64,000 nt of DNA from Acanthococcus lagerstroemiae (Eukaryota > Arthropoda > Insecta > Hemiptera > Eriococcidae). The notes under the pieces are model-generated. The model was given only the letters and a program-made list of their open reading frames with translations, searched no databases and was not told the origin of the DNA. Of the stretch, positions 13,389 to 25,794 are shown one piece after another. The stretch covers positions 22,710,499 to 22,774,498 of the forward strand of contig CM063107.1 of the NCBI GenBank assembly GCA_031841125.1, read 5' to 3'. Both the position numbers and the translations under genes were made by a program. How positions within the stretch are numbered: the first letter of the stretch is position 1; every line of letters begins with the position of its first letter.

Positions 13389-13631
13389 CTCGATGCGCAA
13401 TCAGTTACCCTCTAGTTATCCGCGGAAAAGTTACCCGTTTGTTACCCTCGAATTACCCTCAGATTACCTTTGTCCCCCTTCAGTTACTCGGGTAACTGGC
13501 GGGGTACTACGCAGTTAGTTACCCTCGAGTTACACGCGGCGGAAAATTTACCCATTTCGGTTACCTCATATTACCCCTGTTCCTCTTTATATGTAGTTAC
13601 CCGGGTAACTTGTGGGATTTTGCACATCGGG
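13388..13631 (+). repeat. GTTACCC-rich palindromic element, copy B (dimer)
   Basis: It runs from a degenerate CTCGATGCGCAATCAG to TTTTGCACATCGGG and contains two successive units of about 120 bp. Each unit is studded with GTTACCC, GCGGAAAAGTTACCC and a palindromic AGTTAC(C/T)CGGGTAACT core. The inner boundary between units reads TACTACGCAGTTAGTTACC. The orientation matches copy C. Confidence 0.75.
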
Positions 13632-15123
13632 TAGATACGGAGGGATCAAAGCTGGGAAAATGTTATTTTATCGAAAAAGTTTGAAAAATCACTAAAAAGT
13701 AGTATTTTATGACTTTTCTTAGCCGAAATACCGCAGTTGGTGGAGCAGTTGTTTATCCAAAAATCGTAGATAAAACTCACATCAATATAAAACGCTTGAA
13801 AAAAAAAAAGGAAATCCTCTCTAGCTTCCTACACTTGCAGTAAACGAGACTGCAAGATCGAATTACATGTAATTTAAATAATTGTAATGTCCATAAATTT
13901 ATACTTTTTTGTATTATGTAGGTAACATGATCACGTGATTAAATTGTCTGTATTTCATGTGTTGTCTTATTGCTCTTCGTGCACTGTGTCAATGTTCCCT
14001 TTGAAATTTTTGTGGGGTGATATGAGACAAAATTTTTGAAGGGTTTTAGGATTTTTGTAAATGGCCCCGGGAAGTTGAATTTTTTAAGGCTTGTAGTTCA
14101 GTTATGTAACTATAGTTTGCAATTTTTCGAAGCTTTCCATAGTAGTTCTGCATCATTTTACAACGGTTTTCCAAAAAGGGTCTTAGTTCTCCCCATCCTC
14201 CTCTCTACTGAACGCGTGTCAATTCGCTGTATACCACAATGTTTACAGTAATGTTAATACATGTAGGTACTTGACTAAAATGTCAACTGCATTATCTATA
14301 TAATACCTAACTTACTTTACGTCTAGTGAATACTTGTTCATCATTTTGTCTATGAAAATATACACTGCACAGTCCACAGTAAATAGTTGTATGTGCACTA
14401 TACATAAAAATGTGTACTAAGAATGTTCTGGATTTCAATACTCGATATTTTGGTCGACATTTCCATACGTGAGTGTTTCACCGGTTATCTCCAGTTTTGA
14501 GAAACAAGAGAACTTTTTTTATTTTCTGTTTTGTTGGCCTAAATTTCAAATTTTTTATCTCTTGAAGAAAACTTTTCGACGGTAATGGAATCAACACTAC
14601 AACTATCATACAGACCGAAAAATGTTAAGTATTTAAACAGAGGTACTTCCACCCTACTGTACAATATCACACAAACTCTTTGAAGTGTCTGCTGGCCTCC
14701 CTCCTTGATGAAATACCTCATTTCTTTATGAGATGTTCATCCCCTCCAGACTCTGCCGCTCTACGTTACTTCTTAAATCTTATTTTTTTGTGTTTTCATA
14801 TTTTTAAAATTATGTTTCTTTTTCTGCCGTTAAATTTTTATTGTACACATAATTGTTCATAAGGTGCACAGGGAACCTTATTTAACGGCATTTCTGCTGT
14901 GGCCTCCCTTCCATCCATAACAGGGTTGTCAAAAATCGAAAATTTCCCTTATAGATTTAAATCGACAATTCAATTATTTTTCAAGCTACGTTCTACGGAG
15001 TCCCCGTTTCTCTTAACTGAAGCCTGTAGCCTGCACTCCTGCAACCTGGTAATCCGGTATGGTGAACAGGAGCCTAATATACACGAAAATGGGAAATCAG
15101 TGTTGAAATTCTGATAATTCAAT
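13632..15123. other. Intergenic sequence, no gene seen
   Basis: Several short overlapping frames occur with no domain. The segment 14240-14300 resembles 12495-12600 (AATGTTGATA/TAATGTTAAT, CTAAAATGTC), suggesting a shared old repeat. Nothing further could be supported. Confidence 0.4.
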
Positions 15124-15702
15124 CGAGGGCGCCACCAAGGAGGAAAATTGGAGCTATAGCCCCTCCCCCCAAAAAAAAAATCTTCGAAATTTTTTCAAAA
15201 TTAATTTTGAGACGAAAGAAATGGATGCCTATGGCCTACACGCCTACAGTACACGGTAATGCTGCGTCGTAGGTTCGTACAAATTTACAGCTCATAAAAA
15301 TAGGTAGGTATGAAATCGAGCTTTTACTCCTGCTCAAGTTTTCCCCACCCTAAATTCTAGCCCCCACCAAAAGAAAGTTCGGGTTGCGCCCCTGCATGTG
15401 ATCATATGTTCTTCTTACAACCGAGCTCTGGATGATGGGAGAGGGCAGGGGCACAATCAGAACTTTTTTTGGTGCTGGGGGCTAGAATTTCGAAAAAAAA
15501 CTTGGGTCGGGGTGAAAGCTCGATTTGGTACCTGCCTATTTTTATGAGCTATAAATTTGTACGAACCTACGACGCAACGTAACCGCATCAACCAGCGGCT
15601 TCAACTTTTTTCGTTTCAAAATTGATTTTGAAGAATTTTCTTTGGTGGGGGGGGGGGAGACTATAGTCCCCTATCCCTCTTCTTGGTTGCGTCCTCAGGA
15701 GA
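15124..15702. repeat. Inverted repeat pair with short spacer
   Basis: About 270 bases (15124-15395) recur inverted at 15445-15702, separated by only about 50 bases. Shared blocks include the segment around GTAGGTTCGTACAAATTTA and the AGCTCATAAAAATAGGTA block. The arms differ at many positions and hold C or G runs. It is probably a foldback-type MITE or two copies head to head, with no coding capacity. Confidence 0.65.
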
Positions 15703-18700
15703 TGGCAAGATGGAACATTGCATTCGCAATTTGGATCATTTTCAAGAGAGAAGTAAAATTAAATACGTTCTGAACTGGGGGGGGGGGAAGTACATAGGTA
15801 CTACGTAATTCTTTTCCAGATTATTTATTTCAGTTATCAATGTTATGCATGAAGGCAAATCGATTAAATATCGATAACTCGAGGATCCTCATTGATGATC
15901 GATAAAAGGCAAGCTTATCGATTTAAATCGATTTTGGATCAACTTTTTGACAGCCCTAATCGATAAATATATACATACCCAAATTAACGATGTTCCAGTG
16001 AGAAACATATGAGACTTATACAAGTGAGAGTACCAATAAAAGGTAAAAAGTAACATTTTGCTTTCCTCAGCCCCCTCCCCCCAAAAAAGTAAGTTTTCGA
16101 ACTTAAGCTTAAATTCAACTTATCGGGATCCACCAAAGGAACTTTCTTCAAGAAAGCGGGCTGAAAATCAGGTTTTTAGTTTACAGAGAGATAATGCAGC
16201 TGCATGATTTGGATCATTAGCTCCAAACGAGAGAGACAAACAAATATGGTGGAAATTCAAAATTCGCTTTTTCCGTTTACCGGACTTCGAGTTCATTGTA
16301 TTTAATTATGATAGTAATTTTTGGATTCAGCTCCTGGTACAGGAACGTACCAATAGGGAAGGGGGCAACTTTGCCCCCCCCTCCCCCCGGAGGAATTTTT
16401 CACTCAGAAGTCGGGAAAATTTACCAAGGGGGCACGGAAACCTCCATTGGAGTTGGGAAATTTTAGTAGATGGATCAAAAGTTAGGAAAATCCAACAAGT
16501 TAAATTTTTTTTTTCTAATACAAAAAAATTCTGATACTTGGGGATTTTGAGCGAGTCGGTTGGGACTTTTAAAATTTTTGCCCCCCCCCCTTCAGGAAAA
16601 ACTCTTCAATACCTCCCTGTCCTGGTATTCTACAATAGGGGGTCAGGACAAGATAATAATCACTATTCCTAGCCTTAGGTAGATCTTGGATTTCGGCACT
16701 TTTCAGTTTTTTAGTTCAGTCTTTTTTCTTTCTGGTAGAAGGCAGGCTACTTTTTTGCGTCTGTTTGTCGACTGCCAAACTATTCTCAGTCTGCCACGCT
16801 ACCTGTCTAGCTAATTGTAGAATCTCATACCTTGCTAGACAGAGTGACAGAACTACCCGTGCAATTTTTGGTTCCTAATTCGTGTTGGCTAGGGCTCCAG
16901 TTTTCGCCATTTGTTTGACTGTTAATTTGCCCATCCATCAATCTGTCTCTCTGACGGTTGTTTGTCTGTCGGACCTCCTGTTTATCTCCAAGAGTTTCTG
17001 TTCAGCCATGGCGGCAGGGGGAGGTCACGTTTTTCGTACACAGAGAAATCAGATGCGTGTATTATGTCATATCTACCAAATCCGAATCACTGGCTCTCAT
17101 TACATTCAGTCCAAATTGAAAGCTATATGTAGTGTTATTCATTGTTCACGAATCTTAGGAATATTAAACATATATGAGTACTTACCCCCTATGGGATCGT
17201 TTTCGTCAATTTTTATCATTGCGCTCGTCAATCACGATGGGTTGATAGGCCTAATGCCGAATGAAACATGTAAAATAAAACGAGCAATTAATTATTATGC
17301 CAAGAGAAAACATAGCATCTAAAAACAGTTCGAAACTTCTCGTGACTGCAGTGATCAAGTAGTGGTATAATTTTCCAGGGGTTTTTCATTTAATTTCCAT
17401 TCCTAATACAGTATAAATATAGTACTTTGACTTGGGCAAGGCAAACGTCCTTTTTTTCACTTTCGAGTTATTCACTAGTCATCAGTTATGACCGGAGTCG
17501 AGAGAGATCCTAACTCATACCAGAAAATGTTGTCATTTTTATAAGAAATTACACTAGTTTTGAAGATAATCAAAACTTTACAGGGATAATGAGAGCATTT
17601 CCAGAGCGTCGTGCTTTAAGTAGGTGCTGTGAAATAATCTCGTGTAAGCAAAGTAATATTACAACTTAAAAATTCGTATGTCATATTTTATGATTTATAC
17701 AAATTTATGAAAGGGTGGGAATATAGATTATTTCAGCCAATTAATTAGTTTTGAAAGCTCAACTGGAAAGCTTTTGTGATGAGCTTTTATTGCCAGCTCA
17801 ATGACTAGGTAATATTGTTCATGTATTGAGAGTCACTACAATTACAAGAATGAAAAGTCGTAGTATGCTAACAAACGTATTATTATGAGGAACTTGAATA
17901 ATATGCTGCTTCTAAATCATAGGATCTTTTGACGTCGGCGTCTTCTTTTAGTTCGGGGTTGCATCATCTAACAGTATACTTACGGAACAAACACATATAC
18001 ATACAGTCAATCATAAGATGTCAAGATAATAGTAAAATTTATTAGGTGAAGCATCAATATAGTATATTCTAGAAGCGGCGGTTCGTGAAGGCAATACGAA
18101 GCGGCGTGTGAGGCGACTTGAATGACTCCTACTAATGGTCAGCATAATGAAAACCTACTTGGGAACTTATAGGTGGATTCAATATGTCAAGGAGTCACGG
18201 ACTGCTTGAACATTAAGCGCACCATAATTTAAGGTAGACTCGGAGTCAAGGATTTCTCGAACACCAAGCACTCTGCTTGAAAGGTTCATTTAATGTTGCT
18301 TGACACGAGGAGTCGTTAGATATATTGCAGGGTCCGTTGAAGTTGGCATTTGCCTAACTTGTAACAATGCCTGTCAGCGCTTGTCAGTAGATAGCTATAG
18401 TAAGAGGGCGAGCGTTAGCGAGAGAGTAAGAGTAAGATCAACTGTAAAGTAAAATTTTAATTAATGTAACGGTTATCTGACCTGTAAATCTTCACGAGCT
18501 TGCTTCAAACACCAACATAAATACTATAGCACACGAGCTTGCTTCTTATTGCACGAACAAAATTATTATAGTAACCTGAGCGTATCACAAGCTTATTGCT
18601 TAGCCTTTGCAGAAACCGTACTTCTCAACTAAGTACATAACCATCAACATAGCAATGAGACACGGGGTCACGGGGATACGGGTCTCTTATCGGCTATCAG

Positions 18701-19574
18701 GTACCGCAGTGGCTGGTATCATAATAAGATCATGACTCATTGGTTTATTGTTAGTTTTGGAGTAACAGGCTCAAGCGATTTAGTTCTGTTGAAATATCTG
18801 AGCCTGTCGGTACGATGAGGACTTACACCTTTTTTATCTTACTTATTACAGTATCCGCTATCAACGATAACGAAACACTAATGCTAGTAGTCGGAGTTGA
18901 AATTCGATGTGATAGGCTTATATGCTTCGCATTTTAAAGCATCCGACGCTATCACATGTTCAAGATATATCACGTTCGAAATTTTGACTGACCGTATGAA
19001 TATAATATCTCGACTATTAATTATAGTGGGACATTAGTAATTAAAGTCGAAGTCGAATTTTTTCGACAGGTGCAATTCCAATTTTCTTACAGAAGGAGAA
19101 AGCGGGTGGTGGTAACAATATCTAGACTGAAATCTTCTTAATTTCAGCTTACAAGTGAAAAAAATTACTGACTTAAGGTAGGTGTACGGATTATCGGCCG
19201 CGCTCGTCTATTAATGACACAATCTGGCGGCCAATTACTGTACTAGGTAGTTATTAGTGCTCTATCATGCAGTAGAAAAATTCGTGACTGTAAAGCCAAA
19301 AGAAAACAGTTACAAGTGATTTTCAATTTTCATACCTCCAAAAGTTTTTCTAGACGTGTGGGAGAATTAAAAAAATATATTAAGTATTACGCAAGATAAT
19401 CAATTTGACGGCTATTTCTACGACATTTTAGGACGTTCCAAACACATCCCGGTAAGTTTTTTCAAGATTTTGCACGTATACTGGTTTTCAATTTTTCAAA
19501 AAAATTGGAAGTGTACCTAATATTGGCTGCTTGATAACATGATAATGGATGAGTATTTTTTCAGCAAAAAATGG
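15703..19574. other. Intergenic sequence, no gene seen
   Basis: A 146-codon plus-strand frame (16882-17322) has no recognisable domain and no splice support. The interval 18050-19020 contains denser G+C blocks with repeated ACGAGCTTGCTTC (near 18490 and 18530). It could be a decayed solo LTR, but no matching partner or target duplication was found. Homopolymer runs occur at 15775-15787, 16375-16388 and 16580. Confidence 0.35.
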
Positions 19575-19738
19575 CAGAAACGCCGGCCAAACACAGAATG
19601 CCAATTTTGCTCCGAACTTTACTCTTCGAATAAAAACGGCGAGCTTTGGATATGTTGCAGAAAATGTTTTCAATGGTGCCATTTCCACTGTGATGCGGCA
19701 TACGAGGAAGACAAGAAATTGTATACCGTGTGATGAAC
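19575..19738 (+). pseudogene. Truncated PHD-like zinc finger, broken by a MITE
   Basis: The frame shows C-x2-C (ECQFC), then WICCRKC, then FQWCHFHC: the first six ligands of a PHD-type C4HC3 finger, including the W-x-H-x2-C core. The last C-x2-C pair is missing because a TA-flanked MITE (19726-19878) interrupts the frame and gives a stop just inside it. Such fingers sit at the C terminus of many insect pogo-like and other DNA transposases, so this is probably the tail of a dead transposase. An AG acceptor lies at about 19565. No upstream domain was found. Confidence 0.5.
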
Positions 19739-19878
19739 GAGAAGTCGCACCATAGGCAAACATGTAGTAACGTGCAACGTGTACGTAGTGCATGTAGCGG
19801 AGATTGTGTTATCATGTCGGCGCCGCTGTGCCTTATCACATGTTGGCCCAATGGTGCGACTTCTCGTTCATCACCCTG
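19726..19878. mobile_element. 153-bp MITE with CAGGGTGATGAACGAG ends
   Basis: The right arm (ATGGTGCGACTTCTCGTTCA followed by TCACCCTG) is the inverted copy of the left arm (TGATGAACGAGAAGTCGCAC). The outermost bases of the left end are mutated (CCGTG instead of CAGGG). TA lies on both sides (19724-19725, 19879-19880), as for Tc1/mariner-type insertions. It lies inside a zinc-finger reading frame. Confidence 0.75.
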
Positions 19879-19880
19879 TA

Positions 19881-22800
19881 TATGTACCGCTTGTTTGAAT
19901 TCGTAAACTTCTGTTCTCATTAATTCGATGTTTTATTACGAATAAAACACATTTATTTGATAAAAACTTGTCATTTATCAACTTTTTCAAAAGTTTTATA
20001 TGCGGCTGATATTAGGAACACTTTTTTTCGGATCCCCATTTTGGGTCTTCTCACAAAAATTTTTCCTGACAACCCCCTAATTCAGATCTCGACCTCAAAA
20101 TTGAATATGTTATAGCCAAAAGATGTCTCTACACGCCACACTAATTATTTTCAGGTTTTTAAATTTTAAGCAGGGCTTATGCCCCTCTAAGAAAAAGCGG
20201 CCGATATTCGGTACCTCTACCTTATTGGTGTAATGTCCTGAGTAAGGGTATCACACGCCCACACACTTCCTCTCCCTCAAACCAGTTCTAACCATGTTGA
20301 TAGTGAGCTTACGTGTTTGATTCTCCTTTCTTTAACAATTTTCTTGTAAAACGCTTTTAGAATTTCGAGCCATTGATGAAGCATCTAAAGAGGGGGCTAG
20401 AAGAACCGCCTTCTGAGGTGATTCAAGTGAATGGAAAATAAAATTACTATTTTTTTTTTCTTTTTACATAGTTTGGAAGATCCACTTGTCCTTACTTTAT
20501 TCACTTTACCCCTTACCATCCTTTCGAAATGACAGTTTTGAGTACACCACTCCACCACCGACTAAGAAAGCTATACCAAAGAGTACCTCCAAAAGCCATT
20601 AGACGTAATGGTATGTTTTTATGAGACTAAATAGACCTAAGCTCAAACGGAAATTTTCAAAAGGATTTTTTGTAGCGGTAGCCAATAATGCCAGATTCGT
20701 CAGTTGTCTTTCTGTTTTCTCCCATCAACTCGAATTATTTCGAACAAAATTAAGAAAAATATTTTTGAAATCCGTCAGTGTCAGTTGTCTTTCATTTGGA
20801 ACACATTTCTTTCCAAGGTCTCCAGGTGTTCGGTATTCGTAAATTGTCGCAATGAAGACTGCGCGAGGTCAAGTGTGCGGCACCGAGCTTTCAGAATTCT
20901 CGCACTGGAAAGGTGTTGGATTTTTCAGAATGCAATTGCGGATCCACTGCATTAAGTAATTTTTAATTCTATTAACGGCTAAGAATTTTATTTCGTCTGA
21001 ATTTTTGGCTAAAGCACATTTTCTTACAAAATTATTAAAGCAGTATTAGCAACAGAACGAGAAACGTTTGATGGCTCTGACTTTTAATATTTTGTTACCC
21101 GGGATGAAGACGTATCAAAGGGACCTTCGATGACCGTAATTTATCTTATATACGTACTTAATGTTTTCAGTACTTACTTACAGTGACGGTGAGAGGAGGT
21201 GCAAAACGTGCATTTGCACCAGGCTTGAACTTTTTCTAAGGGCCTGTAAAATTTGGCCCAGGCCAAATTTTACGAGCCCTTGGAAAAACATGCGGAATCA
21301 AGAAAAATTACATGCCCTTTAGAAAAACTGCGCACCCAAGATAAAACATAATTTTTTAGGGGTAGCTATAAAAAAGTGAAGGACGACTACCAAAAGCATG
21401 TTCCCAATTTAAAAAAAACAAAAAACACTGGGATTTTGCTTGGCTCTTGCCGTCTGCTCATTTATTAGTATTTGGTACTTATAATTCTCTCTTCACGACT
21501 GATCAGTGAATGAGGGAATAGGTAATAATTGTTTAACTATACATTCCTGAGATTTCAAGAATGTTAGAAAAAATGCACAAGGATGAAAGGGAAATAGTTA
21601 TGGGAGAAAAGAGAAAAAACTCAAAAAATTGTTTAACTAGGAAACAATTATGCAAGCGGAGCGAGATTTTATTTTTATTGACTTGAGCTAAAAACCCCGA
21701 ACAGAATGTTTCAAAAAGTCTTAAATCTTCCAACTATGGGACACTGACTTTCCGACTGGAGCCAACTATAAAACCTTTGAGAAGAGACCTCATTGCTCAT
21801 TCCCCTTTTCCGGCACACCTCTGCAGGGAACGTTGAACGCTACAAATAAATGAACTTGGAGGTTGGAAGTAAGAGGTGCGAAGAGTTTTTCGAAAATCTC
21901 ACTTATCGCAGACGCTCGGCACTGAGTATTCCTAAGGTCAAATTTTACTGTATGTTATGTCATTTATACCAAGCAAATGTTTAAATTTTATGTACGTACA
22001 TATTATTCAGAGAACTATACTCCGTTTGGAAGTTGATTATGGGAGTGCCTTTTGATCACTGCAGTTGAGATGCAAACCCCTATAATTTAATAAACTGAAT
22101 GTACTACCTGGGGATATTCACGTTGAAACTTGTAGTTTATCTTGGCGGTTTAAAAATAGACACTTTCATATCTTAATGTAAAAACAGGTAAAATACAAAA
22201 GTAAAAAAAAAAAAAAAAAAAAGGGAAAAAAGGACCAAACAGCAAAAACACGAACTAAATCATTATCTGCAAAATATGAACACGTTTTATTTTTAAGTAT
22301 GGGCGATAAAAACTATATTTAAAACGTGTTAGCACGCACTGCAATGAACTAAACAAAACTATCAAAATAATGCCGAGTAGTAACGTTCTCTTCTAATGAA
22401 TCACAACAAATATGAGGAAAGCGAGGAGAGCGTTCAGCGTCGTCGAAAATTTTCTTATCTCTTCTTATTTTTCAGCGGCTCTTCTTCGCAGGCTGCGTGA
22501 GATGATTGGTGCGAAACTGAGAAAATTAGATCAGGCAATTTTCCATGTATGTCTCGATTTCATCAATCAGAGGTGTACGTGTCTTTGTTTTTGTTTACTA
22601 TTAGTAAAAAATTGTTGTTGATTCGTTCGATTGAAAAATGGATAAAGAAAAATAGACAACGAAATAGTTCTAAGCGAAGGTCGCCTTTTCTGAAAAACTT
22701 ATCTGTTACTTTCTCTTCTTTTTCTTGTAGTCGATACCTATTAGTCAACATAAATGCAATTTTTTTGAAAAGTATGAACTAGCATGCCTTTTATGGTTTG

Positions 22801-23032
22801 ACCGTGTACCGAATTCAGAAGACGAGATATCAACACAGTATCACTGAAAGAGCAAAACCCAGGAAGGCAGGAAACAGTGTCCATATACACACAGGGTTCA
22901 CCTGTTTTAAAAGAAGCTGTTTAATAAAAAGGAACAATCATCATTGTTTTAAAACAAATAAGTGCGGTTTAAAACTTTTTTTTTTCATTTCATTTCATTT
23001 TTTTTTTGGGAGATTTTTTCACCTAGAATGTA
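19881..23032. other. Intergenic sequence, no gene seen
   Basis: No supported exon. There is an A-rich run at 22203-22222, and a hairpin at about 21231-21290 described separately. Short frames at 20621-20955 and 22412-22782 lack domains. Confidence 0.4.
21231..21290. repeat. Near-perfect hairpin around AAATTTGGCC/GGCCAAATTT
   Basis: TTCTAAGGGCCTGTAAAATT followed by TGGCC faces its inverted copy (GGCCAAATTTTACGAGCCCT then TGGAA) with almost no loop. It could be a collapsed MITE or a structured RNA stem; no other copy was noticed. Confidence 0.55.
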
Positions 23033-23276
23033 CCCGATACGCAGTCAGTTACCCAGTTACCCGCGGAAAAGTTACTCATTTGCTACCCTCGAATTGCCCT
23101 CAGATTACCCTAGTTCCCCTTTAGTTACCCGGGTAACCAGCGGGTTACTACGCAGTTAGTTACCTACCCTCTGTTACCCGCGGCGGAAAAGTTACCCATT
23201 TGTCACCCTCGGTTACCCTCAGATTATCCTTGTTCCCCTAGTTACCCAGGTAACTTGTGGGATTTTGCGCATCGGG
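23033..23276 (+). repeat. GTTACCC-rich palindromic element, copy C (dimer)
   Basis: It starts CCCGATACGCAGTCAG and ends TTTTGCGCATCGGG. Seven exact GTTACCC plus many one-base variants are packed into 244 bp. The two units read in the same direction and are joined at GGGTTACTACGCAGTTAG. A TA pair borders both ends (left GTA, right TAC), which could be a 2-bp target duplication, though the other copies do not show it. Confidence 0.8.
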
Positions 23277-24164
23277 TACTAGGACCAAGATAATTTGTCA
23301 AGTCCAAATAAATTTCAGAATTTCGCACAAGAATTTACAAAATGACTTGATATCAGTGATGAAAATTGAAAATCATAGGTATGTTGAATAAGAATCCTCA
23401 AGGTACCTTGTGAGATACTTCAAAACTTCTTTAATCTACTTTTCAATTTGAAGAATGAAAAATGCACTTAATTTAAGAGGAATTCTTGATTCTTGAGGAA
23501 AAACTGGAAATATATGGGCGTAGCTGTTATGAAAAACTAAAAGTGAATGTAAGAATAAGTAAAACAAATCATTCTTTAAAGATTCAATAGTGTGTCAAGT
23601 TTGTACAATGTATATTCAATCAATAACCCAAAAAGAAGAACTGGTAATGTAAAACATCATCCTATAGGATAAGACTAGGAAAGAAATCACATTGTCCAAA
23701 AATTTAAGGTTAAGATTTAGGAATTAAACTCACAAATTAATTCAAAAAAATCAAAAAATCATAACGTCTTAAAGGTTATGGCTAGAAAAAAACACGCGGA
23801 GCAAAGATTATTACGTTACTATAGGTACCTGAGAATAAGAAATCTGTTAGAAACCAAAAGTATACTAGCAAATGCTAAAAACTTTCTGGATTAAATATAT
23901 ACATACCTTTAATTTCGTAATTATTTTTCATTTTGATGTGCTTCCATAATTGATTATTGCTCCGTAACTTTACCATCAATTTTTTTAATTTAACAAAAAG
24001 AAAGTAAAATATGACAAGTGATAATGAGGAGAGTGTAATTAACAAACTAGGTAGAAGACGACCATTCGAATTTTCAAAGAGAGGGATTTTTGACGCTCCT
24101 AAGAACCAACATTGATTCTGCCCCCCCCCCTCACCAATATTTCCCTTAAGTTGGCGCTTATGAA

Positions 24165-24360
24165 TAGGGGTAATCTGAGGGTAACCAAGGGTAACAAATG
24201 GATAACTTTTCCGCCGCGGGTAACTAATTGGGTAGTATCCCGCTAGTTACCCGGATAACTAAAGGGGAACAAGGGTAATCTGAGGGTAACCGAGGGTAAC
24301 AAATGAGTAACTTTTCCGAGGGTAACTGAGTAACTAGAGGGTAACTGATTGCGCATCGGG
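24165..24360 (-). repeat. GTTACCC-rich palindromic element, copy D (truncated dimer)
   Basis: Opposite orientation to copy C. It begins abruptly at GGGGTAATCTGAGGG, so the outer end of one unit is missing, and it ends cleanly with GATTGCGCATCGGG. The inner junction GTAACTAATTGGGTAGTA is the inverse of that in copies B and C. Confidence 0.75.
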
Positions 24361-25374
24361 TTACAGGAGTCAATACGTTCGTTGGCCCACCGACGGGTAT
24401 TATTACTTACAGTAAAGCCGATATTTCACTATAGGCAAGTTACTGGCTGAAAGTGAACTAGTTGGGATAATTACTTAATTTGCCGGTGGCCGATATAGGT
24501 TTCTTAGAGAGCACTTTCCAGCAGTTTGCAAGTAAATATTGTTATTATAATCATAATCAGCATTTTATTATTATTTTTTTTACTTGTCTGTGAAGAAATT
24601 TGAAAACAATTAAGATCCAAGCATTCAAATTTTAAAATAATTTCTGGTGTGTTTAATTAATATTAACTGAAACCATGAGAACGACGTGGAAGCAAAATGA
24701 TTATTATATACCTACTGAAATAATGAAGAGTGAATTGAAAGCGACGCTATTAAGAAAAGCTCAAAGAAAGCAGAAAATAATATTTTCCGAATACCATCTT
24801 CATAGTAAGGACACTTCATATCATAAATTTCAAGATAATTTCTAAAATTGGTCAACAATTTTATAATCCTATATCAGAACCCCACTCTTGCTCACTGACA
24901 CTCATTACTAAGGATTTAATAATATAAAATAATAATTTAACATGAAAGAGTATGGAAATTATCACTCTGTTTTGTGACATCTGTTATCGCATCACTACTA
25001 CAACAAACTTCGAAACGACAGCAAATACTTGTAAAAGTATAAATTATTTCAACTCTGGTACGTACTTGCTGTAAAGCTGAATACTTTACTTGCTTTTATT
25101 AATTTTATCGGGAAGTTACTAGAGCAAGTAACTTGCGCCAAAAGTAAACTTTCCTAGTAAAATATCCGCTTGACTCCCTGTGTGACGTCAAAGGTCGAAT
25201 AATGGAATAAAAAGGTAAGACAAGAAGCCATAAAAATAAAACAAAAGAAACATGTTTTAAAACAAAACGTTGATAACAACATGTTTTAGAACAAAAAACG
25301 TTTCAAAACCAAAGAAGAAACACTGTTATTTTGTTTTTCTTCTTTAAAAAAAAGAATAAGTTTTTTCCAACCCT
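24361..25374. other. Sequence between GTTACCC copies D and E, no gene seen
   Basis: AT-rich, with no open frame of note. ACATGTTTTA/AAAACATG-type repeats lie near 25250-25310. No element ends were recognised. Confidence 0.4.
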
Positions 25375-25634
25375 CCTGATGCGCAAAATCCCACTAGTTA
25401 CCCGGGTAACTAAGGCGGAATAAGGGTAATCTGAGGGTAACCGAGGGTAACAAACGGGTAACTCTTCCGCCGCGGGTAACTCGAGGGTAACTAATTGCGT
25501 AGTATCCTGCAAGTTACCTGGGTAATTAAATGGGAACACGGGTAATCTGAGGATAATTCGAGGGTAACAAAAATACTTAAGTAACTTTTCCGCGGGTAAC
25601 TGGGTAACTACAGGGTAACTGATTGCGCATGGGG
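25375..25634 (-). repeat. GTTACCC-rich palindromic element, copy E (dimer)
   Basis: It begins CCTGATGCGCAAAATCCC and ends GATTGCGCATGGGG, in the same orientation as copies A and D. Both units contain the GGGTAAC array. The first has the perfect palindrome AGTTACCCGGGTAACT. The central junction reads ACTAATTGCGTAGTATCC. Confidence 0.8.
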
Positions 25635-25794
25635 CTGCAGATCATGCATATTGAAGGGAACAGAAGTGAATACCTACCTATTTTGTTTTCTTTCATTTAC
25701 GAAGTTTTATGTAACCATCATGAGTCCAGAGGTGTAGTACCATCTCTAAACCAATATTATTTCAATCAAATAATTTTCCATAACTGAGCTTTCC

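Noticed and set aside
16882..17322. 146-codon plus-strand frame
   Set aside because: No recognisable domain, no supporting splice sites or conserved motif.
18050..19020. Solo LTR
   Set aside because: The sequence style is suggestive, but no TG…CA ends with a target duplication and no second copy were found.
923..25634. CRISPR array or centromeric satellite explanation for the GTTACCC arrays
   Set aside because: No regular repeat-spacer structure and no cas genes in eukaryotic DNA; copies are dispersed with defined ends rather than one long tandem array.
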